From Sorangium cellulosum (GTDB lineage: Bacteria > Myxococcota_A > Polyangia > Polyangiales > Polyangiaceae): 64,000 nt of DNA. Where the stretch lies: NCBI RefSeq assembly GCF_004135735.1, contig NZ_CP012670.1, positions 4,113,501 through 4,177,500 on the forward strand. Reading direction: 5' to 3'. The notes beneath the pieces are model-generated. The model had not been told where the DNA came from and ran no database searches. It was given only the letters and a program-made list of their open reading frames with translations. This document shows positions 8,281 through 17,103 of this stretch, piece after piece. The position numbers and the translations under genes were made by a program. Position 1 is the first letter of the stretch; each line of letters starts with the position of its first letter.

Positions 8281-9554
8281 GGTGTGAGCCCGGCCTGCCG
8301 CGCCCTGACGAGCCAGCGCGCCCAGAAGGGATCGGTGTCCTTGAGCACGCCGTGCAGCTCTTCGTGGATCCGCTTCACGTCCTCGATCGGTAAATTCGGC
8401 CGCCGCATGGCTGCCATGGCGTCGAGGATCGCCCTCTCCGCCTCGACGGACCGCGCCTGCGCAAGGTCGAACACGTCGGACGTGAGCCAAGCAGAGGCGT
8501 CCCCGCGCGGCTTCCAAGCGGGCTTCGACACCGTGACCTCGGCCCCGTCGAGGTCGAACAGGAAGAGCGCGTCGCGCGTCTCGTTGAAGTGGGGTTCGGC
8601 GGAGGCGAGGACCAGCGGCGCGTGCGTCGTGAGGAAGAGCTGCGTCTCGATCGATGCCTCGAGCTCACCGGAGACCCGTAGCAAGGCGGGCAGGATCACG
8701 CGTTGCCACTGCGGGTGCAGGTGAGCTTCGACCTCGTCCACGAGCACGATCAAGCTGCGCTCCGGCGAAGTATTCCGGAGCTTCGCCGCCTCGACGTGCT
8801 CGCGCCACATCCAGACGAGCAGGTAGGCGAACGAGAGGATCCGCTTCATCCCGGCGGACGCAAGGACGACCGGGATGTTGCCGTACGGCATGTCGAGGGT
8901 GGGGATGTCGCGCACGTCGTGCAGCGAGACGCGGGTCGTGATCGCCCCGGGGCGGAGGGTCTCTCCGGGCCTCGGCGACAGGACCTCGAGCACGCGCGTC
9001 AACAGATCGAACGTGCTGCTCCTCTGGAGCTGCCATGTCGCCCAGTCGCGGATCAGGCCATTGCAGAGCACCGAGCCGTCGAGGTCGTCCGCGGTGAGCC
9101 CATTCCAGATCTGGCCGGGCGTGAAGTGAAACCCGGGCACGGGTCCCATCGACCTCACGCCGAGGGGGAACTGCAGGTGCCCCGCGGGTCGAAGCGGGTC
9201 CCACACGGAGAAGCTGCCGTCGACGCGGGCGTAGAAGACGAGCCCGGAGCGCCTGGAGGCCCCGGGAGGATAGACGGTATGCCAAGTTTGCTGCTCGAAG
9301 TCGAACGACGACGAGATCCGATGTACGGCCTCCCCGTCGCGCGTCTGTCGGACGATCTCCGGCTTGACTGCCGGGCCACGTCGCGGCGCCGCGGGGTAAC
9401 CCGGCCACGTGCCCGTCAGCGCGAACCAGCCGACATCCAGCACGAAGGTCTTGCCCAGCCCGTTGTCGCCCGCGAAGAGGTTCAGTCGCGGCGCGAGCTC
9501 GAACACCATCGAGGGCGCGGGGCCGGTGTCGCGCAGCTCCAGCCGTTCAAGCAT
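8277..9554 (-). CDS. AAA (AAA_21/OLD-like) ATPase, PtuA-like partner of a Septu-type system
   Basis: A 425-residue SMC/ABC-type ATPase. Walker A is GDNGLGKT (residues 29-36), very close to the N-terminus. Walker B is IVLVDEVEAHLHP near residue 270, followed by the LTTHAPLVLAS switch block. This architecture (PF13304) is that of PtuA in Septu anti-phage systems and of related RecF/OLD ATPases. ATG 9554 has a GGAGG site 6-7 nt upstream; ATG 9617 does not. The stop overlaps the start of the HNH gene by GTGA. The ATPase looks intact while its nuclease partner is broken, so defence activity is probably lost. Confidence 0.82.
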   Translation of the reverse strand: MLERLELRDTGPAPSMVFELAPRLNLFAGDNGLGKTFVLDVGWFALTGTWPGYPAAPRRGPAVKPEIVRQTRDGEAVHRISSSFDFEQQTWHTVYPPGASRRSGLVFYARVDGSFSVWDPLRPAGHLQFPLGVRSMGPVPGFHFTPGQIWNGLTADDLDGSVLCNGLIRDWATWQLQRSSTFDLLTRVLEVLSPRPGETLRPGAITTRVSLHDVRDIPTLDMPYGNIPVVLASAGMKRILSFAYLLVWMWREHVEAAKLRNTSPERSLIVLVDEVEAHLHPQWQRVILPALLRVSGELEASIETQLFLTTHAPLVLASAEPHFNETRDALFLFDLDGAEVTVSKPAWKPRGDASAWLTSDVFDLAQARSVEAERAILDAMAAMRRPNLPIEDVKRIHEELHGVLKDTDPFWARWLVRARQAGLTP

Positions 9555-9977
9555 CGCGGCCCTCCGCTGCGGAGCCGGTCCGCGTGGCGTGCTCCTTGGG
9601 GTCGCTCGTCGGACCATCCTGGCTCACGGAGGTCCTCCCTTCCGGAGGTACTTCATCGGCTGCGTGCTGGGCATGACAACGGCTGATCTGCCGGCTCGCG
9701 CGGCACAAGGCAAGGAAAGGCGTTCCCGCAGGGCTCCTGCCCGGACGCGAAGCGCCGCGGTGGCAAGGGCCGTCTGCGCGTCGAGGCTGTCCCTCGACCC
9801 GAGGCCGAGGGGACAGGCCGCCCATGTCCTTGTACGAGCGCGGCGGCGGGGCCGGCGCGGAGCGGGACCCGTCGGAAGGGGATGGCAGGAGCGGGGCTGG
9901 ACGGAGCGGAGCGGCTGGCAAGGCGGGCTGCCGGGGGCCTCGACGGAGCGCGTCCGTTGCAGAGGTCGACGCCAGGG

Positions 9978-10471
9978 GGGCCAACGGAGTGCAACCGTTG
10001 GGGGGGCCGCCCGCCGGGGGTCCAGCGGAGTGCAACCGTTGGGAGGGGGCCGCCCGCCGGGGGTCCAGCGGAGTGCAACCGTTGGGAGGGGGCCGCCCGC
10101 CGGGGGTCCAGCGGAGTGGGAGTGCAACCGTTGGGAGGGGGCCGCCCGCGGGGGTCCAGCGGAGTGCAACCGTTGGGAGGGGGCCGCCCGCCGGGGGTCC
10201 AGCGGAGTGCAACCGTTGGGAGGGGGCCGCCCGCCGGGGGTCCAGCGGAGTGCAACCGTTGGGAGGGGCCGCCCGCCGGGGGTCCGCAACGGATCGCGTC
10301 TGCGCGAGGGGCCGTCCGCCGGGGGTCCGCAACGGATCGCGTCTGCGCGAGGGGCCGTCCGCCGGGGGTCCGCAACGGATCGCGTCTGCGCGAGGGGCCG
10401 TCCGCCGGGGGTCCGTAACGGATCGCGTCTGCGCGAGGGGCCGTCCGCCGGGGGTCCGCAACGGATCGCGT
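9978..10471. repeat. 43-bp tandem array with two unit families (about 7 A units then 4.5 B units)
   Basis: A degenerate leading copy (9978-10020) is followed by A units at 10021, 10064, 10107 (48 bp with a 6-bp insertion), 10155, 10198 and 10241. B units follow at 10283, 10326, 10369, 10412 and a partial at 10455. Both are 43 bp and share the half GGCCGYCCGCCGGGGGTCC. The other half differs: A has GCGGAGTGCAACCGTTGG, B has GCAACGGATCGCGTCTGCG. Because 43 is not a multiple of 3 and no ribosome site leads in, it is not read as coding. It fills the 1-kb gap between the divergent ATPase and SRPBCC genes. Confidence 0.95.
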
Positions 10472-10589
10472 GCGCTGGAGCGATCCTTCCCGTGCGCACG
10501 CCGCCGTGACGAGCGTGCGGGCTCACCTGATAGCATCGCTCCGCAACGCGGGTCGCGTGTCGCGCCCGCGGCACCGGGAGGAGGGATCC

Positions 10590-11063
10590 ATGATCGAAGC
10601 GCGCTATCACGTCTACGACTCGGCGGTGCTGGACGCCCCCATCGAGGAGGTCTGGCAAGAGATCCGCGACGTCACGAAGCTCATCCCCATCGTCTTCGGG
10701 GACAGCGTCAAGGAGTACGGCTACGTCGACGGCGGCTCCGCGGAGAAGGTGCCGTCGCGGTTCGCGTTCACGCTCGCCTCGGGGGAGAGATCGGTGGAGG
10801 AGGTGGTCGCGCGCTCCGAGACCGAGCGCTCCGTCACCTACCGGCTCCACGGGCAGATCTTCGGCATCGAAGGGTACACCGGGACCTACCGCCTCCGGCG
10901 CATCACGACCGAGCCGGGCAAGACCTTCCTCGAGTTCCCACGGGAGTTCGGCGTCGCGGCGGGCAACGATCCCGCGCAGGTCGTCCCGTCCCTCGCCGCG
11001 CTCACCGCGAAGGAGGTCGCGACGATCAAGGCGTACTTCACGAAGCGCCGCCGCGCCGCCTGA
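10590..11063 (+). CDS. SRPBCC/START-like ligand-binding protein (polyketide cyclase/PYR fold)
   Basis: A 157-residue protein beginning with the typical first strand and helix of SRPBCC proteins (APIEEVWQEIRDVTKL). It then has alternating strands and a C-terminal amphipathic helix (LTAKEVATIKAYF). The family binds hydrophobic ligands or acts as cyclases; neither can be chosen. ATG 10590 is preceded by GGGAGGAGGG. The last codons and the stop fall inside a 21-bp tandem repeat, so the C-terminus may vary between strains. Confidence 0.75.
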   Translation: MIEARYHVYDSAVLDAPIEEVWQEIRDVTKLIPIVFGDSVKEYGYVDGGSAEKVPSRFAFTLASGERSVEEVVARSETERSVTYRLHGQIFGIEGYTGTYRLRRITTEPGKTFLEFPREFGVAAGNDPAQVVPSLAALTAKEVATIKAYFTKRRRAA

Positions 11064-11121
11064 ACCGGCCGCCGCGCCGCCTGGACCGGCCGCCGCGCCG
11101 CCTGAACCGGCCGCCGCGCCG
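11049..11121. repeat. 21-bp tandem repeat (3.5 copies) across the SRPBCC stop codon
   Basis: Three 21-bp units at 11049, 11070 and 11091, each CGCCGCGCCGCCTGRACCGG plus C, are followed by a partial unit. The first unit contains the TGA stop of the SRPBCC gene; a one-base change (TGG) in the second shows how readthrough variants could arise. Confidence 0.9.
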
Positions 11122-11174
11122 CGGACGTCGCGGCGCGGGCGGCGGCCCCCTGAGCGCGCCGCGCGCCGGCGCGC

Positions 11175-13793
11175 TCAGGTCGTCGGACGGCCGACGGCGA
11201 GGAAGCTCCGGGCGCCCTTCGGGCGCTTCCGGTCGAGCCAGAGCAGCGCCGACGGCAGCACCAGCACCGCGGCGAACAGGCAGGCGAGCTCGCCGATGAC
11301 CGCCGCGATCCCCAGGCTCCGCACCGCGTGGTTCTGCGAGCGCACGAGGGCCAGGTAGCCCAGCGCCGTCGTGAGGCTGCAGAGGATCACGGCGCCGCCC
11401 GTCTCCCGCACCGCCGTCAGCGCGCCCCCCGCGCCCTCGCGCGCGTACCGCTGGACGATGTTCACGGCGTAGTCGACGCCGATCCCGAACGTCAGCGGCA
11501 GGGCGATGAAGTTCAGGAAGTTGAGCTTCACGTCCATCGCCACGAGCAGCCCCGCCATCCACGAGGCGCCGACGAGCAGCGCCGCGAGCACCGCGAACGC
11601 CGGGCGGCCGCCGCGGAAGGCGACGAGCACGACCAGGACCGTCGCGGCGAGCGAGAAGACGACCGCCGGCGGCACGTCGTCGATCACCGCGGCCCACATG
11701 TCCGCATAGATGACCGCGCGCCCCGAGCCGAGCACGACGCTGCCGTCGGGGAGCCGCGTCTCGCGGTACGAGTCCGCCCAGCGGAACAGGTAGTGCGCGT
11801 CGTGCACGCTCTCCGGCGAGATCGGGCTGATGTACACGATGCGCCCGCGCGTCCCGTCCGTCTCCGTGAAGGCGCGCGCCACCCCCGCCGGCAGATCGGC
11901 GATCCCGAACGGCGCGAGATCGTCCGGCGGGATCACGGCCTGGATCCGGCCCCAGTCGTCGTCGCGGATGAGGCCGCGCTTCCTCGCCCGCACGACGCGA
12001 TCCTTGATCTGCTGGAGCAGCGGGATCTTCGCCGCCTGGTCCGCCGGGACGAAGTCCTGGAGGGCGTAGATCTCCTTGAACGGCTCCTCGCCCTCCGGCG
12101 CCGCGTCGCGCCGCGCGTAGAGCGCGGCCCGGAGCGGCTCCACCTGCTCGGGCCGATCGACGAGGATCGCCATGCCGTCGGTGCCCACGTAGCCCGTGAT
12201 CTCCTCCGCGAGCGCGGTCAGGCGGATCTGCTCGGCGCGCGCGCGCTCGTCGTTGCGGAGGTTCCTGAGGTCGTACTCCATCGGATCCGCGCGCACGTAG
12301 GTGACCGTGGCGACGAGCCCGATCGCGGCCAGCACGAGCCCCGCGATCGTGAGCGCGGCCGGGCTCCGCGCGGCGAGGCGCGCGAACGGCGCGCCGAACG
12401 CGACGCCGCCCTGGGCGCGCCGCCGGAGCCCGCCGAGCAGCCCCGACGCCCCCTGATCGAGCGGGACGAGCCGCTCCATCACCGCGAGGAGGCTCGGCAG
12501 CGCGACGAACGTCGCGACCCAGCAGAGCACCATGCCGACGCCGCCGATCAGGCCGAAGTCGTGGAACCCGCGGAACTCGGTGACGAGCAGCGAGCCGTAC
12601 GCGGCCGACGCCGCGCAGCCGGCGGTGAGCGTGGGCAGCCACGTCTCGCGGTGGGCGACGCGCACGGCCTCGAGGAGGTCGGCGCCGCCGCGGCGCGCCT
12701 CGAGGTAGCGGGCCATGTAGATGATGCCGAAGTTGATGCCGTTGCCCGCGACGATCGAGAAGAGGAACCCGGTCGCCATGTTGAGGTGGCCGATCGCGAG
12801 CTGCGTGACGCCGAACGTCCAGGCGACGCCGACGCCGATCGTGATCAGCATGGCGACGAGCATGCGCACGCGCAGGTAGTAGAGGAACACGACCGCGGCG
12901 ATGAGCAGGGCGCCGGCGACGCCGACGTCGGTCAGGTCCTCGTTGATCGCCGCGTACTCGGCGATGCCGGTCGCCAGATCGCCGGCGAGGCCGTAGGTGA
13001 TGCCGGGGTCGAACGACGCCGGGTCCACGCGATCGACGACCTCGCGCACGCGCCGGATCGCCTCGGCGCCGGCGGCGAAATCGCTCGCGATCACCTTCGA
13101 ACGGATGGCGACCACGACGGTCTTGCCGTCCTTCGACTGGTAGTAGCCGTCGGGGTAGCGCCCCGCGTCGATCCCGCCGAGCCCGAGGCTCTGCTCGATC
13201 GAGCGCGCGTCGATCTCGGGCGGCGGCTCGTCGTCGTCGAGCAGCGCGCCGGTCGCCTTGTTGACCTCGTAGGCGTAGCGCGCCTCGATGTCGTCCCGGA
13301 GCTTCGTGAGCTTGTCGAGGCCGACGTAGAGCCCGGCGCGCGGCGAGAGGTAGCGGTAGGCGTCGTGCACGCCGTCCTCGCCGCTGCCGACCCACGGCGG
13401 GCCGATCCGCTCGATCTCGGGCACGAGCGCGTCGGCCGCCCGCTGGAGCGCGCGGGCCTCCGTGCCCTCGCCGCCCTGCAGCACGACGAAGAGCGTGGAC
13501 ACGCCGGCCGTCTTGGCCGCGACCCGATCGAGCTCCTGCACGCTCGGGCGCGACGCGGGCAGGAGCGACTCGAAGCCGGTGAGCACGGTGAGCCGCGTCG
13601 CGAGCAGGACGGCGACGACCGTGAGGAGCCCGGTCAGGAGCAGCGGCAGCGCGGGCCGCTTCACCTGGAGCTCGGCGAGGCGCGCGGCGAAGCCGCCGCC
13701 CCTCGGGGCGGGCGGCGAGGGGCTGGGGGAGGGCGCCTGTGGGGGGGGCGACGGCGGGGTCGCGGTGGGCGGTTGCTTCTGCGGAGAGGACAT
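11175..13793 (-). CDS. MMPL/RND-family transporter (HpnN-like)
   Basis: An 872-residue membrane protein with two RND halves. A Pro-rich cytoplasmic N-terminus (1-30) precedes TM1 (about 45-65). A large periplasmic domain precedes a cluster of TM segments (about 270-420), and a second periplasmic domain and TM cluster end near residue 860. The family exports lipids such as hopanoids or surface lipids by proton motive force. The substrate is unknown; no hopanoid genes are adjacent. Size fits HpnN/MMPL proteins. The gene stands alone, convergent with the SRPBCC gene and divergent from the HAD phosphatase. Confidence 0.85.
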   Translation of the reverse strand: MSSPQKQPPTATPPSPPPQAPSPSPSPPAPRGGGFAARLAELQVKRPALPLLLTGLLTVVAVLLATRLTVLTGFESLLPASRPSVQELDRVAAKTAGVSTLFVVLQGGEGTEARALQRAADALVPEIERIGPPWVGSGEDGVHDAYRYLSPRAGLYVGLDKLTKLRDDIEARYAYEVNKATGALLDDDEPPPEIDARSIEQSLGLGGIDAGRYPDGYYQSKDGKTVVVAIRSKVIASDFAAGAEAIRRVREVVDRVDPASFDPGITYGLAGDLATGIAEYAAINEDLTDVGVAGALLIAAVVFLYYLRVRMLVAMLITIGVGVAWTFGVTQLAIGHLNMATGFLFSIVAGNGINFGIIYMARYLEARRGGADLLEAVRVAHRETWLPTLTAGCAASAAYGSLLVTEFRGFHDFGLIGGVGMVLCWVATFVALPSLLAVMERLVPLDQGASGLLGGLRRRAQGGVAFGAPFARLAARSPAALTIAGLVLAAIGLVATVTYVRADPMEYDLRNLRNDERARAEQIRLTALAEEITGYVGTDGMAILVDRPEQVEPLRAALYARRDAAPEGEEPFKEIYALQDFVPADQAAKIPLLQQIKDRVVRARKRGLIRDDDWGRIQAVIPPDDLAPFGIADLPAGVARAFTETDGTRGRIVYISPISPESVHDAHYLFRWADSYRETRLPDGSVVLGSGRAVIYADMWAAVIDDVPPAVVFSLAATVLVVLVAFRGGRPAFAVLAALLVGASWMAGLLVAMDVKLNFLNFIALPLTFGIGVDYAVNIVQRYAREGAGGALTAVRETGGAVILCSLTTALGYLALVRSQNHAVRSLGIAAVIGELACLFAAVLVLPSALLWLDRKRPKGARSFLAVGRPTT

Positions 13794-13927
13794 GGAGGAG
13801 GTCAGGGATCCGGGGCTGAAGGCCGAAAGAAAAGAGAAGGAGAAGGGGCGCGGGCCGCAGGACGGCGCCCCTCCTTAGGGGACCGTTTCCCGGCGGAACA
13901 GCGGAGCGCGGCCGGCGCGGGCGGTGT

Positions 13928-13933
13928 TAGGGT
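13928..13933 (+). promoter_or_regulatory. -10-like TAGGGT, 6 nt before the HAD gene start
   Basis: TAGGGT lies exactly 6 nt before ATG 13940 in intergenic DNA with no Shine-Dalgarno, which would place transcription start at the A of the ATG. Confidence 0.45.
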
Positions 13934-13939
13934 CGTGCC

Positions 13940-14605
13940 ATGTCGTCATCACCACCGAGGAAGGCCGTTCTCTGGGATCTGGACGGGACCCTGATCGACT
14001 CCAGCGAGCTGCATTTCGTCGCCTGGCGTGAGGCGCTCGCGGCCGAGGGGCGCACGTACGATCGTGTCGACCATGACGCGATGTTCGGGATGCGCAACGA
14101 CGACATCCTGCGCCGCCTGGTCGATCCCGGGATCCCCGAGGCCGAGATCGCCCGGATCGCGGGCGCGAAGGAGCGGCGCTACCGGGAGCTCGCCGCGCGG
14201 TCGGGGATCGAGCCGCTGCCCGGCGCGCGCGCGTGGCTCCGCGCGCTGCCGGAGCGGGGCTTCCGGATGGCGATCGCGTCCTCCGCGCCGCGCGAGAACC
14301 TCGACGCGATCCTCGCGGCGACCGGGCTCACGGGCGTGCTCGACGCGGTGATCAGCAGCGAGGAGGTCTCGCGCGGCAAGCCGCACCCCGACGTCTTCCT
14401 CCGCGCGGCCGAGCGCGTCGCGGTCCCGCCGGCCCGGTGCGTCGTCGTGGAGGACGCGCCCGCGGGCGTGCTCGCGGGCAAGCGCGGCGGCATGAGGGTC
14501 ATCGGCGTGGGCCCGCGGCACGCGGAGCTCGGCGCCGATCTCTCGGCCGAGCGGCTCGATCAGCTCCCGGAGGACGCGTTCGACCGGCTGATCGAGCGGG
14601 GCTAG
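13940..14605 (+). CDS. HAD-superfamily (subfamily IA) phosphatase / beta-phosphoglucomutase-like
   Basis: A 221-residue HAD hydrolase. Motif I is DLDGT (Asp13, Asp15), the cap domain spans about residues 20-90, motif II is in IASSAPRE, motif III is the Lys of RGKPHP, and motif IV is VVEDAPAG. The pattern matches beta-phosphoglucomutase and phosphoglycolate/sugar-phosphate phosphatase relatives; substrate unassigned. The upstream TAGGGT and lack of a ribosome site suggest a leaderless message. A 9-bp GC hairpin follows the stop. Confidence 0.85.
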   Translation: MSSSPPRKAVLWDLDGTLIDSSELHFVAWREALAAEGRTYDRVDHDAMFGMRNDDILRRLVDPGIPEAEIARIAGAKERRYRELAARSGIEPLPGARAWLRALPERGFRMAIASSAPRENLDAILAATGLTGVLDAVISSEEVSRGKPHPDVFLRAAERVAVPPARCVVVEDAPAGVLAGKRGGMRVIGVGPRHAELGADLSAERLDQLPEDAFDRLIERG

Positions 14606-14609
14606 GGGG

Positions 14610-14632
14610 GCGCCGCCCGCGGGGGGCGGCGC
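14610..14632. terminator. GC hairpin between the HAD gene and the convergent DUF1566 remnant
   Basis: GCGCCGCCC at 14610-14618 pairs perfectly with GGGCGGCGC at 14624-14632 around a 5-nt loop, just after the HAD stop and before the end of the convergent remnant. It is positioned as a bidirectional terminator; no T-tract. Confidence 0.45.
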
Positions 14633-14645
14633 TGCGCCACGTCGT

Positions 14646-15174
14646 TCACGGCGCGGAGGATGCGTCCGAGCGGACGCAGCGCGCGAGCCGGCGATCGTCG
14701 CTCGAGACGCTCCGCGAGGTGCCGTTCGAGAAGTTGACGAGGTGCGCCCGGTCGACCCGCTCGACGGCGGGCGTCGACGACCAGAAGACGCCGGGCTCCG
14801 CCCCCGGGATTGCCGTCCTGCCCGAAGAGGGGACCCGACGGGCCCGGGCACTGCGCCAGCACCTCCGCCCCGTTCGAGCAGCGCCTCGTCATCGAGTCCG
14901 GCCACGTCACCAGGACGGCCGGCGAGCCGCCCCCCGGCGCCGCCGGCGCCGCTCGGTTCACCGCCCCCCGTGCCTCCCGTGCCGGCCCTGGAGCTGCGGC
15001 TGTCGCCACCTGGGCTGTCGGCGTCCTGGCCGGCCGCGCCGTCCTGGCCGCCCGCGCCTCCGGCGGACGCGTTGGCCTCGATGTCGTGGGGGTCGGCGCT
15101 CGTTCCACAGCCGAGCGCCGCGCTGACGGCGACCGCGCAACCGAGGGACGCGAGCGCCGTCGAGATTCGTTCAT
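14646..15174 (-). pseudogene. Decayed DUF1566 (Lcl C-terminal domain) lipoprotein with internal deletion
   Basis: Three consecutive frames each carry part of one protein. A signal and lipobox (SAALGC) with a Gly-rich linker is in one frame. Then SMTRRCSNGAEVLAQCP to LFGQDGN is in a second. FWSSTPAVERVDRAHLVNF to LARCVR and a TGA stop at 14646 is in a third. The last block is the typical DUF1566 ending. Such proteins normally have about 80 residues with WRLPT-like motifs between the GQDGN and FWSST blocks; here they are directly joined near 14810-14825. ATG 15174 is out of frame with the signal sequence, implying another lesion. The gene looks dead. Confidence 0.7.
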
Positions 15175-15280
15175 GTCGTCGGCTCCTACGTGCCGTGTAT
15201 CCGATTCGACCCCTGACGGCGAATACGTCGAAGAAGCGGAAACGCTCGCTCTTGCGCCAGGGGCTGTACGGGTCTCGGCG

Positions 15281-15661
15281 ATGTCGGACATGCGCGACGA
15301 TCGGTTCGAGGAGATCCTCACCGCGTTCGACCCAATCGTGTCCGACCATCGTGGTCTTCGCGATGTCTTCGCCGCAATTCGAGGGGGGATTCCTCGGGTG
15401 ACAGCCAATGGAGCTCGACGGGTCGACGCACGACGCGTCCTCGCCGGACAGGGACTTCAGGCTGGTGAACCTGAACCCTGGTATTGCCGGATCGGCGACC
15501 TGCTCTGGCGCGGCGTCTACAGGCCATCTACATGCACGCGAACCACCACAAGCGCGCGGGCATGTTCAACCCGGCCAGGCTCGCAGCCGGGGCTGCCGGT
15601 CGCGAAAGGTCGGTCGCGGCGGCAGGTCGCGGCGACTCGCCGGTCGTCGCCCAGGCTCTGA
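15281..15661 (+). pseudogene. Possible broken coding region of unknown function
   Basis: From ATG 15281 the sequence reads as plausible protein (RFEEILTAFDPIVSDHRG, then DVFAAIRGG) for about 50 codons. Protein-like segments then appear in other frames: FRLVNLNPG near 15455, IGDLLWRGVYRP near 15490, YMHANHHKRAGMFNPARL near 15530. The pattern suggests a small gene broken by several indels, but no family was recognised and codon bias is weak. It lies between the DUF1566 remnant and the lipoprotein at 15704, so decay may be regional. Confidence 0.3.
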
Positions 15662-15703
15662 GCGCGGATCGGGCGGGGGAGGATGAGCCCGGGAGGCCGC
15701 GCG

Positions 15704-16645
15704 CTAGTTGCCCTGCGGCGGCTTGCCCGCGTCCGCCGCTCCCGACGCGGCCGCCGGCGTCGCGCCCGCCGCGGCTCCCGGCTTGGCACCAGCCGAGCCC
15801 GCCGGCGCTGCCGAGCCCGCCGGCGCTGCCGGCTTGGCACCAGCCGCGCCCGCCGACGCTGTCGCGGCTGCTGGCGCTGCCGCGGCTGCCGGCGCTGCCG
15901 CGGTTGCCGGCGCTGCCGCGGTTGCCGGCGCTGCCGCGGCTGCCGGCGCTGCCGGCTTGGCACCAGCCGAGCCCGCCGGCGCAGGCGAGCCCGCCGGCGC
16001 GACGGGGGCCGCCGCCGGCGCGCCCGCCGAGCTGGCCGGCGCGGCCGAGGCCGCCGCCGCGGCGTCTGCGCTCCCCGCGTCGGACGGCGAGAGCTCGGCT
16101 CCGGCGTCGGACGGCGCCGGGTCGGCCCCCGCGTCCGGCGCGGGAGACGGATCGGCCGGCGGCACCTCGCTCTCCCAGCACTCCGGCTTCGGCGGCGCCG
16201 CGAAGCGGACCGTGCGCGACGCGGGATCGCCCTTCCTCGTGACGAGCTTGTCGGTCTTGTACACCGTCGCGTTGCCGCACGCGTACTCGGCGGTGTCCCG
16301 CGTCTCGTGGGTCAGCGTGACCGGCCGCGGGGCGCGCTCGTTCTCGCACTGCGCCCACTCGATCTCGTACTCGGCGTCCGCGTCCTGGAGCAGGATGCGG
16401 CTCGCCGGCTGGTCCTTCGTCCGGCGCCCGTGGAGCGTCGCCCGGGCCACCGGATCCTTGCCGTCGAGCACCGTCAGCGTGACCGGGTAGCGAAGGCTCC
16501 CGCGCATGGCCGCGCGCGTCGCGCCGATCTCGAAGTCGGGGCAGACCGGCTCGCCCTCGATCGGCGACGGCGTGGGCGGGCCGCCGCACGCGGCGCTGCA
16601 GACGAAGAGGAGGGCGAGGGCTCGGGCTCCGGGGCGGACGTTCAC
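15704..16645 (-). CDS. Lipoprotein with Ala/Pro low-complexity C-terminal half
   Basis: A 313-residue protein of unknown function. A signal with lipobox SAAC precedes about 140 residues of ordinary sequence containing four further Cys (VCPDFE, WAQCEN, YACGN, PECWES), probably a small beta-rich domain. The remaining half is Ala/Pro/Gly repeats such as PATAA units. The start is GTG 16645; an in-frame ATG at 17107 would run through the EVE gene. The low-complexity tail is probably a surface-exposed spacer and is length-variable in principle. No homologous family was recognised. Confidence 0.65.
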   Translation of the reverse strand: MNVRPGARALALLFVCSAACGGPPTPSPIEGEPVCPDFEIGATRAAMRGSLRYPVTLTVLDGKDPVARATLHGRRTKDQPASRILLQDADAEYEIEWAQCENERAPRPVTLTHETRDTAEYACGNATVYKTDKLVTRKGDPASRTVRFAAPPKPECWESEVPPADPSPAPDAGADPAPSDAGAELSPSDAGSADAAAAASAAPASSAGAPAAAPVAPAGSPAPAGSAGAKPAAPAAAAAPATAAAPATAAAPAAAAAPAAATASAGAAGAKPAAPAGSAAPAGSAGAKPGAAAGATPAAASGAADAGKPPQGN

Positions 16646-16677
16646 GCCGGGATTAGTCGTTACCCCGGGGCCTCGCG

Positions 16678-17103
16678 TCAAGCGATCTTGGTCTTGCCCA
16701 GCTTCAGCACGCGGTCGAAGTGCTCCTTCAAGACGGGCACCACGCTCAGGCGCGACCGCGTGAGGAGCGGCATCTCCGTGAGCGACTCGTCGCCCCGGAT
16801 CGTGTCGAGCGTCACCTGCACCCGGAGCGGCGCGACGGGCTCGATGTCCACGACGCTCCAGTCCTCCTCCGCGTCGGCGGTCGGATCCGGGTACGCCTCG
16901 CGCTTGACGCGCGCCACGCCCGCGACCGACTTGCCCTCGTTCGAGTGATAGAAGAGCACGAGATCGCCCTCCTTCATGGCCCGCATGTTGTTGCGGGCCT
17001 CGAAGTTCCGGACGCCGTCCCACATCGTCTGGCCGTCGCGCACGAGCTGCGCGAACGAATATTTCTTGGGCTCGCTCTTCATCAGCCAGTAACGGCGAGG
17101 CAT
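16678..17103 (-). CDS. EVE domain-containing protein (PUA-like, modified-base binding)
   Basis: A 141-residue single-domain protein with the full EVE pattern: YWLMKSEP at the start, DGVRNFEARNNMR, GDLVLFYHSNEGKSVAGVA, and the terminal region KEHFDRVLKL. EVE domains belong to the PUA/YTH-like fold and bind modified nucleic acid bases. ATG 17103 is the only good start. A TAGGGT hexamer (17193-17198 on this strand) lies about 90 nt upstream and could be its promoter. It is transcribed in the same direction as the downstream lipoprotein. Confidence 0.88.
   Translation of the reverse strand: MPRRYWLMKSEPKKYSFAQLVRDGQTMWDGVRNFEARNNMRAMKEGDLVLFYHSNEGKSVAGVARVKREAYPDPTADAEEDWSVVDIEPVAPLRVQVTLDTIRGDESLTEMPLLTRSRLSVVPVLKEHFDRVLKLGKTKIA

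Noticed and set aside
9824..10418. Long ORFs through the 43-bp array considered as a repeat protein
   Set aside because: The 43-bp period changes frame every unit, open frames exist on both strands simply because stops are rare, and there is no start signal.
9978..10471. 43-bp array considered as a CRISPR
   Set aside because: Units are contiguous with no unique spacers, and no cas genes are nearby; it is a plain tandem repeat with two unit types.
11328..13994. Plus-strand ORF of about 890 codons opposite the MMPL transporter
   Set aside because: Shadow of the transporter gene; no hydrophobic segments or recognisable motif, and no ribosome site.
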